A DNA stretch of 8,393 nt from Candidatus Woesearchaeota archaeon (GTDB lineage: Archaea > Nanobdellota > Nanobdellia > Woesearchaeales > JACPBV01), in contig JACPBU010000016.1 in the NCBI GenBank assembly GCA_016180165.1, positions 1-8,393 on the forward strand, given 5' to 3'. Both the position numbers and the translations under genes were made by a program. Shown piece by piece: positions 1-4,675 of this stretch. Every line of letters begins with the position of its first letter. The stretch's first letter is position 1. The notes under the pieces are model-generated. The model had not been told where the DNA came from, searched no databases, and saw only the letters and a program-made list of their open reading frames with translations.

Positions 1-10
1 TCGATAGCTA

Positions 11-16
11 TTTATA
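11..16 (+). promoter_or_regulatory. TATA box for the FAD/NAD(P) oxidoreductase gene
   Basis: TTTATA is centred about 25 nt before the ATG at 39, the spacing expected between an archaeal TATA box and the transcription start. This implies a leaderless mRNA. A run of seven T (22-28) between box and start could also terminate an upstream transcript. Confidence 0.55.
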
Positions 17-38
17 CTCCCTTTTTTTCCCTTATCCA

Positions 39-731
39 ATGCCATTTGTAGAATCTGTTGGGTCTGTTTCAAAGGTTGAGAGCATAACACCTGATGTTAT
101 TGTTCTTGAATTAAAAGTATCCTCAGAATTTAAATTCGAAGCAGGGCAGTTTGTCAACTTTAAGCTCAGTGAAGGATCAAAGGCTCTTCCAAGGCCATAT
201 TCAATACTAAGCGCTCCATCAAAAAAGGGTGTTTTGGAATTCTGCATAAAGCTTGTTGACGGCGGATTTGCATCGGAGATCTTTAAAAAGATAATCATTG
301 GGGAAAAGATACCATTCAGGGGCCCCATAGGTGGATTTACGTTTGCAAAAGGCAGCTTAAATAAGAGGCACTGCTTCATCTGCACAGGAACAGGCATTGC
401 CCCTATGATGTCAATCCTCAACGAGAATATTGGAAAATTTCCGGACAGGCAATTTGAGCTTATCTTTGGCACTAAAACAAGAAAAGACATATTGTTTGAG
501 GGTGAGCTAAAAAAGCTGAAAGAAGAGCATAAAAACTTTGATTATAAAATCACATTGAGCCGGGAAGATTGGGAAGGCCTTAAGGGAAGGGTGCAGCAGC
601 ATCTGCCTGAAGACCTGTCAAAAACAACTTTCTATATTTGCGGCCTTAAAGATATGGTCCTAAGCACAAAGCAGCTCCTGCTCAGCAAAGGTGTTGATGA
701 GAAAGACATTAAGATTGAGAGGTTTACCTGA
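39..731 (+). CDS. ferredoxin-NADP reductase-like FAD/NAD(P)-binding oxidoreductase
   Basis: A 230-aa cytosolic flavoprotein of the ferredoxin-NADP(+) reductase superfamily, expected to move electrons between NAD(P)H and a one-electron carrier through FAD. The N-terminal beta-barrel carries the FAD motif RPYSI (residues 52-56) and GGFAS (75-79), which contacts the flavin phosphates. The C-terminal nucleotide domain shows CTGTGIAP (115-122), the pyridine-nucleotide loop, and YICGLKDM (199-206), the usual Cys-Gly region near the active site. The chain ends ERFT, like the aromatic C-terminus of this family. No 2Fe-2S ferredoxin domain is attached, so the partner must be a separate protein, and none is encoded next to it. 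The start at 39 is fixed by a TATA box 25 nt upstream. There are no signal peptide or membrane segments. The physiological partner and exact reaction cannot be named from the sequence. Confidence 0.9.
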   Translation: MPFVESVGSVSKVESITPDVIVLELKVSSEFKFEAGQFVNFKLSEGSKALPRPYSILSAPSKKGVLEFCIKLVDGGFASEIFKKIIIGEKIPFRGPIGGFTFAKGSLNKRHCFICTGTGIAPMMSILNENIGKFPDRQFELIFGTKTRKDILFEGELKKLKEEHKNFDYKITLSREDWEGLKGRVQQHLPEDLSKTTFYICGLKDMVLSTKQLLLSKGVDEKDIKIERFT

Positions 732-765
732 CAATTGGGTGATTTACAGCCTGACAATGATAATG

Positions 766-773
766 TTTAAAAA
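766..773 (+). promoter_or_regulatory. TATA box for the 94-aa gene
   Basis: TTTAAAAA is centred about 24-27 nt before the paired ATGs at 793 and 796. It decides the start of the following ORF: the in-frame ATG at 691 would lie upstream of this promoter and inside the previous gene. Confidence 0.5.
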
Positions 774-792
774 CCCCGCCCAATTTTTATTG

Positions 793-1077
793 ATGATGGG
801 CAATGATGATAAGCTTTTTTTGGAATTGCTGACAGGTGAGACTGACCAGGTGGCAGTTGACTTAGTTGACGGCCTTTTTGTGCAATATCCCAACGGAGTT
901 CCATTAGAAGCCGTAAGAGAAACGCTTCTCAAGCATCTTGAATATGACCCAAGCAAAATAGTAAATTCCCGCCAAATTCCCGAACAACAGGCAAAAAATA
1001 TGGGAGTCGTCTATTTCCCAACTAAAGGCAGGGGAAGTGAGATGAAGGTCTGCCATTCTGGCATGATTTTCAGATAA
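793..1077 (+). CDS. uncharacterised 94-aa protein
   Basis: I do not recognise this protein. It is small and soluble, with an acidic N-terminal half. A predicted helix (residues about 34-45, VPLEAVRETLLKHL) precedes a basic glycine-rich C-terminal part (PTKGRGSEMKVCHSGM) containing one Cys and one His. The frame stays open upstream to 691, overlapping the reductase gene by 41 nt. I prefer ATG 793 (or 796) because a TATA box lies about 25 nt upstream and the upstream residues look unlike protein. It stands between the reductase and nth genes, each with its own promoter, so co-function is not implied. A T5 tract (1082-1086) just after the stop could end its transcript. It could be a lineage-specific small protein. 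Reality as a gene is moderately supported and function is unknown. Confidence 0.55.
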   Translation: MMGNDDKLFLELLTGETDQVAVDLVDGLFVQYPNGVPLEAVRETLLKHLEYDPSKIVNSRQIPEQQAKNMGVVYFPTKGRGSEMKVCHSGMIFR

Positions 1078-1081
1078 CTCC

Positions 1082-1086
1082 TTTTT
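1082..1086 (+). terminator. T-tract terminator candidate
   Basis: A T5 run four nt after the stop of the 94-aa gene. Archaeal RNA polymerase can terminate on such runs without a hairpin, but the short length makes this weak. Confidence 0.25.
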
Positions 1087-1132
1087 CGTATGTATTAAGC
1101 TACTGACGATTTCTTGATTTCCTTCCGCTACA

Positions 1133-1140
1133 TTTTAATA
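1133..1140 (+). promoter_or_regulatory. TATA box for nth
   Basis: TTTTAATA is centred 26 nt before the nth ATG at 1163. This matches the leaderless geometry seen at most unit-opening genes in the window. Confidence 0.55.
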
Positions 1141-1162
1141 CCAGGAACATTCTATCAGGCTA

Positions 1163-1819
1163 ATGGCTAAATTTCAAATCAATAAAGTTTATCCCATCCT
1201 TAAAAAGGAAGTTCTTGGCTATAAAGTCCCAGTCGTTGATCTGATTGAGATGCAGACCCATGACCCTTTCAAGGTTCTGGTCACAACGATGCTTTCCGCA
1301 AGGACAAAAGATGAGACGACCCTCGAAGCTGCAAAGAGGCTTTTTGAAAGGGTAAAAAAACCCGAAGATTTCAATAATGTATCAGTCAGGCAAATTCAGG
1401 AGCTTATCTATCCTGTCGGATTCTATAATAATAAGGCAAGGTTTCTCAAGGAGCTTCCCAAAACGCTGAATGAAAAATTCAATGGAAAAATTCCCGAAAC
1501 CATTGATGAGCTTATCCAGATTGGCGGCGTCGGAAGGAAGACAGCAAACCTTGTTGTTTCGGTCGCATTCAGAAAGCCTGGTATGTGCGTCGATACCCAC
1601 GTCCACCGCATCATGAACAGGATGGGGTATGTCAGGACAAAAAATCCCCATGAGACCGAGATGGCGCTGCGGAAAAAGCTGCCGCTGAAATACTGGGAAA
1701 ACATCAATTCGATGCTGGTGGCATTCGGGCAGAATACCTGCAGGCCGATTTCGCCATGGTGCAGCCGGTGCCCGATAAGGGGACATTGCCCGAGGGCAGG
1801 GGTTAAGAATTCAAGGTGA
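1163..1819 (+). CDS. nth: endonuclease III (DNA glycosylase/AP lyase)
   Basis: A 218-aa base-excision repair enzyme that removes oxidised pyrimidines such as thymine glycol and cleaves the abasic site by beta-elimination. The helix-hairpin-helix GGVGRKTAN (121-129) supplies the catalytic lysine K126, and VDTH (143-146) supplies the catalytic aspartate D144. The C-terminal iron-sulphur motif is complete: C193, C200, C203 and C209 in the Cys-x6-Cys-x2-Cys-x5-Cys pattern of Nth/MutY proteins, which holds a 4Fe-4S cluster. LSARTKD (44-50) matches the conserved N-terminal segment. Length equals the usual 210-220 aa and no part is missing. It has its own TATA box and is monocistronic as far as can be seen. 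A second glycosylase gene (ogg) lies 1.9 kb downstream on the same strand, with a toxin-antitoxin-like operon between them. Confidence 0.96.
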   Translation: MAKFQINKVYPILKKEVLGYKVPVVDLIEMQTHDPFKVLVTTMLSARTKDETTLEAAKRLFERVKKPEDFNNVSVRQIQELIYPVGFYNNKARFLKELPKTLNEKFNGKIPETIDELIQIGGVGRKTANLVVSVAFRKPGMCVDTHVHRIMNRMGYVRTKNPHETEMALRKKLPLKYWENINSMLVAFGQNTCRPISPWCSRCPIRGHCPRAGVKNSR

Positions 1820-1906
1820 GGAAGGGGGTAAAGAATAAAGATAGTTTAGTCCCTATGGGCTTAATGCAGGATTTCCCTCTCGAAAAGGCGGAAAGACACA
1901 AGATGA

Positions 1907-1922
1907 GGTTAGCAAAGCTACC
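1907..1922 (+). other. small hairpin in the nth-MNT intergenic region
   Basis: GGTTAGCAAAGCTACC can fold as a short stem with an AAA loop and one bulged T. It lies in a 188-bp gene-free stretch (1820-2007) that otherwise holds only a weak terminator and the promoter/operator of the next operon. No RNA family is recognised. Confidence 0.25.
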
Positions 1923-1928
1923 GGTTCT

Positions 1929-1952
1929 AAAAAAGCTCACTTGGTCTTTTTT
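1929..1952 (+). terminator. A/T stem-loop with T6 tract
   Basis: AAAAAAG (1929-1935) can pair with CTTTTTT (1946-1952) around a 10-nt loop, and the strand ends in six T. It could terminate transcripts from nth before the next promoter. The stem is weak (A-T pairs), so the T run is probably the active part. Confidence 0.35.
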
Positions 1953-1961
1953 GATACCGAC

Positions 1962-1999
1962 TGGTAACCAATAAGTTTATATAGGCATTAATGTTACCA
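1962..1999 (+). promoter_or_regulatory. promoter and putative operator of the MNT/HEPN operon
   Basis: The TATA box TTTATATA (1976-1983) is centred about 28 nt before the ATG at 2008. It is enclosed by a perfect 7-bp inverted repeat, TGGTAAC (1962-1968) and GTTACCA (1993-1999), whose centres are 31 bp apart, about three helical turns. A dimeric repressor bound to both arms would cover the TATA/BRE and the start site. The first gene of the operon encodes a winged-helix domain, so autoregulation is the natural inference. Confidence 0.5.
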
Positions 2000-2007
2000 C
2001 ACTGATT

Positions 2008-2586
2008 ATGGCAAAAAAACTAAAGAAAATCCCTTTATCGGAGGCTTCAGAAAGTGTCAGAAGGATATTATCCTATTTTTTCTCGTTTCCGGAGCACCCC
2101 ATAGGCCTCACCGATTTATCTGAGCAGATAGGCTCTTCAAAAACTTCGGCTAAACTTGCCGTCCACCATCTGGTAGAGTGGGGATTCCTTAAGAATGAAG
2201 TCATAGGGAAAGCCTGGAGATTATCTGCTGACCCCCGAAACCAGGCGTTCATAACAAACAAAATACCGTATAATCTGCAATTAATTTACGAATCGGGTAT
2301 CGTAGGCGAAGTTTATAATAAGGTGCCTAATGCACGGGCAATAGTTCTCTTCGGAAGCTATCGCTGGGGCGCAGATAATGAAAAAAGCGATATAGACATA
2401 GCTGTTGAAGTTTTAGACAATAAAAATATGAGGATAGAAACGCTTGGGCAGATTGAACAATTGGGATTTAGAAAGAAGGTAACGGCCAATCTTCATATTT
2501 TCTCAAGAAATAAGATAGATCTGAACTTATTCACAAATATCGCTAATGGGATTGTGTTGGACGGCTTATTGGAGGTTCACCCATGA
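2008..2586 (+). CDS. winged-helix/MNT-type nucleotidyltransferase (antitoxin-like)
   Basis: A 192-aa two-domain protein. Residues about 13-75 form a winged helix with a recognition-helix region (SSKTSAKLAVHHLVEWGFL) and wing (NEVIGKAWRL). Residues about 95-190 form a minimal nucleotidyltransferase of the DNA-polymerase-beta superfamily (COG1708-like), with GSYRWG (116-121) and SDID (127-130) giving two metal-binding aspartates, D128 and D130. The third acidic position appears replaced by asparagine in TANLHIF (N161). In characterised pairs of this kind MNT proteins act as antitoxins that modify (AMPylate) the HEPN partner; whether this one is active is uncertain because of the N161 position. 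The fused DNA-binding domain and the inverted repeat around its TATA box suggest that it represses its own operon. Its stop overlaps the next start (ATGA), which implies translational coupling. Confidence 0.85.
   Translation: MAKKLKKIPLSEASESVRRILSYFFSFPEHPIGLTDLSEQIGSSKTSAKLAVHHLVEWGFLKNEVIGKAWRLSADPRNQAFITNKIPYNLQLIYESGIVGEVYNKVPNARAIVLFGSYRWGADNEKSDIDIAVEVLDNKNMRIETLGQIEQLGFRKKVTANLHIFSRNKIDLNLFTNIANGIVLDGLLEVHP
2571..2576 (+). promoter_or_regulatory. Shine-Dalgarno site for the HEPN gene
   Basis: GGAGGT lies six nt before the ATG at 2583, inside the end of the MNT gene. Together with the ATGA overlap it fixes the HEPN start and couples the two genes. Confidence 0.65.
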
Positions 2587-3017
2587 TCCCAAGGCAAAAA
2601 CATCCTGACAAAAAAAATGCAGCCAGCATTTTGGATGCTTCTTCCCGGCAGATGAAATATACTCTAACCCTTGAGTCGGATGATAATTCTGCGTTTAACA
2701 TCATCAGGAATGTCTATGAATGTTTTAGGATGGTAGGGGATGCCCTCCTGATCTCGCAAGGCATCGAATCGGAAGACCACTTGGCGCCAATACGCGAACT
2801 TATGAAAATAAAAGCTGAAACGCAGAGGCCTATTACGCTGGTTGGCCATCTGGGGAGGATGAGGCACAATATAAATTATTACGGGTATAACCCGAAAAAA
2901 GAAGAAGCAGATGATGCAATCTCATTGGCAAAAGCATGTTTTGAGCCAATCTTTGATGCAGTTAAAGAAGAGATAGGCAAAAAGGATGAAAGGAGGCTGC
3001 TCAATGGCAGAAATTAA
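2583..3017 (+). CDS. HEPN-domain protein (toxin-like partner of MNT)
   Basis: A 144-aa all-helical protein of the HEPN superfamily, the usual partner of MNT nucleotidyltransferases. The helix containing NVYECFRMVGDALLISQGI (about 43-61) and the later segment GRMRHNINYYGYNP (91-104) match the pattern of archaeal HEPN proteins. The catalytic RNase motif of the family is Arg-x4-6-His. Here R94 is followed directly by H95, and the position four residues on is Y99-Y100, so the canonical His is displaced or lost. RNase activity is therefore uncertain, although the tyrosines resemble those AMPylated in known HepT proteins. The start overlaps the MNT stop and has a strong GGAGGT site. It could be a degenerate toxin, or a family variant in which R94/H95 act differently. 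The 3' end carries the Shine-Dalgarno of a following small ORF. Confidence 0.75.
   Translation: MIPRQKHPDKKNAASILDASSRQMKYTLTLESDDNSAFNIIRNVYECFRMVGDALLISQGIESEDHLAPIRELMKIKAETQRPITLVGHLGRMRHNINYYGYNPKKEEADDAISLAKACFEPIFDAVKEEIGKKDERRLLNGRN
2989..2996 (+). promoter_or_regulatory. strong Shine-Dalgarno site before a small ORF
   Basis: AAAGGAGG, a near-perfect anti-16S match, is seven nt before the ATG at 3004 and inside the HEPN gene. It is one of the strongest ribosome sites in the window, yet the ORF it serves is only 20 codons long. Confidence 0.5.
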
Positions 3018-3116
3018 TGAAAGACTGTTTTGGGGTAATGTCTATAAAAAGAACAGGAACAGTTGAGGAAAGTAAAAGCAGAACCCCATTACGACGCCAA
3101 GATTTATATATTCTGA
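3004..3116 (+). pseudogene. frame-broken small ORF at the end of the HEPN/MNT operon
   Basis: A Shine-Dalgarno-led ATG at 3004 opens a frame that stops after 20 codons (TGA 3064-3066). It begins MAEINERLFWGNVYKK. If the A5 tract at 3046-3050 had one more A, translation would continue as KEQEQLRKVKAEPHYDA to a TGA at 3114-3116, giving about 37 residues with normal-looking charge and codon use. The starting ATG overlaps the last codons of the HEPN gene. This could be a real third gene disrupted by a one-base deletion, a consensus error in the A-tract, or a genuine 20-aa peptide. The inferred C-terminal codons run into the promoter of the next gene. No homologue is recognised. Confidence 0.35.
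3103..3110 (+). promoter_or_regulatory. TATA box for the 189-aa gene
   Basis: TTTATATA is centred about 26 nt before the ATG at 3133, so the 189-aa/ogg unit probably starts as a leaderless mRNA. Confidence 0.55.
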
Positions 3117-3132
3117 ATATTCTCCTTCTTCT

Positions 3133-3702
3133 ATGGAGCTTGATGCAGCGGTCTCTGGCTTTAGGTTTAATGGGCCACACCTCAAACATTTTCTTGATGC
3201 ATTGCTCATGGTCGTTATCAACCCTTACCCTTTTCCCGGATATGACTTGCGCTGGAGAGAAATAGAATTTGATGTTTCTTTAAAGTTCCCTCGCGATAAG
3301 GCAATGCCGCCAGAAAATATTGTTGCCGGCAATATAGGGGATAGTGCCGTCGCTTATTTCCGGGAAGCATGCGGGATGAAGGTTGCTCCAAATCGGGATG
3401 AAGATAGGGAAGATAAGCACGCCCACGCTTATCCTGCAGCCAGGATTTATGATTTTTACTACGACTTGAGAAAGGAGTATCCGGTTTCCGAATCAAGAAT
3501 GATTGCCAATCTCGCCGTTGAGGTCACTCCATCAAAAGAAGGTCCCGCAGGGATTTATCATGTCAAAGCGACGTTCCGTTCGCCACGAACCCAAGAGGTT
3601 TCGGATGTGTTTTCACAATTTATCTGGACGAGATTACCAGAAGATTTAAAGGCAGGGCATCCAGCACAACACAGACATGCGCAATCTTATCAGCGAGATT
3701 AA
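3133..3702 (+). CDS. uncharacterised 189-aa protein, first gene of the ogg unit
   Basis: I do not recognise this protein. It is soluble, without signal or membrane segments. The N-terminal third alternates hydrophobic strands with aromatic/Pro-rich turns (VVINPYPFPGYDLRW, about 27-41). The middle holds a charged Asp/Glu/His-rich stretch (NRDEDREDKHAHAYP, 87-101) that could bind metal, followed by RIYDFYYDLRKEYPVSES. The C-terminus is basic and His-rich (KAGHPAQHRHAQSYQRD), but part of it lies in the 26-nt overlap with ogg and may be shaped by that overlap. The start is chosen because a TATA box precedes ATG 3133 by about 26 nt. The longer open frame beginning at 3017 on this strand is in another frame and is not used. 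The overlap with ogg suggests co-expression and possibly a role linked to oxidised DNA, which is inference only. Confidence 0.7.
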   Translation: MELDAAVSGFRFNGPHLKHFLDALLMVVINPYPFPGYDLRWREIEFDVSLKFPRDKAMPPENIVAGNIGDSAVAYFREACGMKVAPNRDEDREDKHAHAYPAARIYDFYYDLRKEYPVSESRMIANLAVEVTPSKEGPAGIYHVKATFRSPRTQEVSDVFSQFIWTRLPEDLKAGHPAQHRHAQSYQRD

Positions 3703-4315
3703 TGCCCTGAAAGATTCCTCAGTAGGGAGGAGTGTTAATAAAAGATTATCGGACTTCTCTTCTTTTCAAAAAAGGCCAGCGCAGGACTGGTTCTCCGAGC
3801 TTTGTTTCTGCCTCTTGACATCAAATTCAAAAGCCAAAACTGCATGGAATATCCAAAAAGAGCTGGATTATGATGGATTCATGGCTTTAACCCATGAACA
3901 GCTTTCCCGGCGCATTCGGGCAAACAAGCACCGCTTCCACAATACCAAAGCATCGTTTATCATCGAGGCAAGGAAGCATCCGGGCATCAAAGATGTGATA
4001 ACCCCAATTGTTGAGTCCTCTGGCGGGAGCGCGGCCAGGGAATGGCTCGTAGAAAACATCAAAGGATTAGGCTATAAGGAAGCCTCTCATTTTCTCCGGA
4101 ATGTCGGCTATTTCGGCCTTGCGATCCTGGACAGGCACATCAACAGCATCATGCTAGAGAACGGGCTGATAAAAGAGATTCCAAAATCTTTAGGCAGAAA
4201 GCAATATCTCGAAGTTGAGAAGAAATTCAAGGCTCTGGCGGATAAAGTGGATATGGCTCCGGGGGAGTTGGATATGTATATGTGGTATATGAAGGCTGGA
4301 GAGGTGCTGAAATGA
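3677..4315 (+). CDS. ogg: 8-oxoguanine DNA glycosylase/AP lyase, Ogg2 type
   Basis: A 212-aa base-excision repair enzyme of the archaeal Ogg2 family (COG1059), which excises 8-oxoguanine and nicks the abasic site. FSELCFCLLTSNSKAKTAWN (39-58) is the typical N-terminal core helix. The helix-hairpin-helix IKGLGYKEASHFLRN (128-142) carries the Schiff-base lysine K134, and AILDRHI (149-155) carries the catalytic aspartate D152. The protein ends WYMKAGEVLK, with the terminal lysine (K212) that Ogg2 enzymes use in recognising 8-oxoguanine. Length is normal and there is no iron-sulphur cluster. The start overlaps the 189-aa gene by 26 nt without a clear Shine-Dalgarno, so a slightly different start is possible. 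The stop overlaps the next ATG (ATGA), and the last 29 nt of ogg lie in a perfect 30-bp repeat copied 355 bp downstream. Confidence 0.93.
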   Translation: MRNLISEINALKDSSVGRSVNKRLSDFSSFQKRPAQDWFSELCFCLLTSNSKAKTAWNIQKELDYDGFMALTHEQLSRRIRANKHRFHNTKASFIIEARKHPGIKDVITPIVESSGGSAAREWLVENIKGLGYKEASHFLRNVGYFGLAILDRHINSIMLENGLIKEIPKSLGRKQYLEVEKKFKALADKVDMAPGELDMYMWYMKAGEVLK

Positions 4316-4316
4316 A
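4287..4316 (+). repeat. 30-bp direct repeat, copy 1 (ogg 3' end)
   Basis: An exact 30-base match to 4642-4671. This copy encodes the last Ogg residues (MKAGEVLK and stop) and also contains the GAGGTG Shine-Dalgarno (4301-4306) and ATG (4312) of the next gene. Bases outside the 30 do not match. Confidence 0.9.
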
Positions 4317-4557
4317 AAGGATTGATGAACTGGATAATCCCGATATTGTGAAGATAGATTGTGTATGTTTTCAGGTTATCAGAAATACAGGGCTGCTTTT
4401 GAACACAAAAAGACATGAGATGGAGATGGCTGTTGAGATGGTAAGATGCGGAGAAAATGCATTAACACCATCCCACCGCTTAACATATTTTGAGAATAAT
4501 CCTAAAGAGATTACATTCCTGGTTTTCGACAAAAATAATAATGTTTGGAGGAAATAG
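4312..4557 (+). CDS. uncharacterised 81-aa protein coupled to ogg
   Basis: I do not recognise this protein. It begins MKRIDELDNPDIVKIDCVC and ends FLVFDKNNNVWRK, with an alternating hydrophobic pattern suggesting a small alpha/beta fold, two cysteines near residue 16 (C16, C18) and one near 45. The frame is open back to 4282, but ATG 4312 is preferred: it overlaps the ogg stop as ATGA and has GAGGTG five nt upstream. Translation is therefore probably coupled to ogg. A T5 run at 4575-4579, shortly after the stop, may end the transcript. There are no membrane segments. It could be an accessory factor of the glycosylase or an unrelated passenger. Confidence 0.6.
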   Translation: MKRIDELDNPDIVKIDCVCFQVIRNTGLLLNTKRHEMEMAVEMVRCGENALTPSHRLTYFENNPKEITFLVFDKNNNVWRK

Positions 4558-4574
4558 AAGTTCTCATCAATCTC

Positions 4575-4579
4575 TTTTT
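4575..4579 (+). terminator. T-tract after the ogg unit
   Basis: A T5 run 18 nt after the stop of the 81-aa gene, in the space before the convergent minus-strand gene. It has no strong hairpin. Confidence 0.25.
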
Positions 4580-4641
4580 GACAATAACAAAGTAGAAAAT
4601 TCAAGGAGCAGATCCTTCAGAATGGGGTCTCCCTATATATC

Positions 4642-4671
4642 ATATGAAGGCTGGAGAGGTGCTGAAATGAA
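4642..4671 (+). repeat. 30-bp direct repeat, copy 2
   Basis: The exact second copy of 4287-4316, starting 355 bp later. Read in the ogg frame it lies in a short open stretch from 4596 that again ends MKAGEVLK plus stop, so it looks like a duplicated ogg 3' end with a diverged upstream part. It also recreates a Shine-Dalgarno and an ATG (4668), and ends five bp before the end of the minus-strand 369-aa gene. Confidence 0.9.
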
Positions 4672-4675
4672 GGAA

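Noticed and set aside
691..792. Upstream extension of the 94-aa gene to ATG 691
   Set aside because: It overlaps the reductase gene, lies upstream of the TATA box, and its residues look unlike protein.
1382..1786. Two long minus-strand frames opposite nth
   Set aside because: Nth is complete with catalytic and iron-sulphur motifs; the reverse frames are shadows with no promoter or ribosome site.
1900..1940. Possible tRNA T-arm (GGTTCTAA) in the nth-MNT gap
   Set aside because: No matching acceptor, D or anticodon arms can be formed around it.
3017..3265. 82-aa plus-strand frame overlapping the start of the 189-aa gene
   Set aside because: It runs through the TATA box and the start of the 189-aa gene, has Leu-rich low-quality sequence and no ribosome site.
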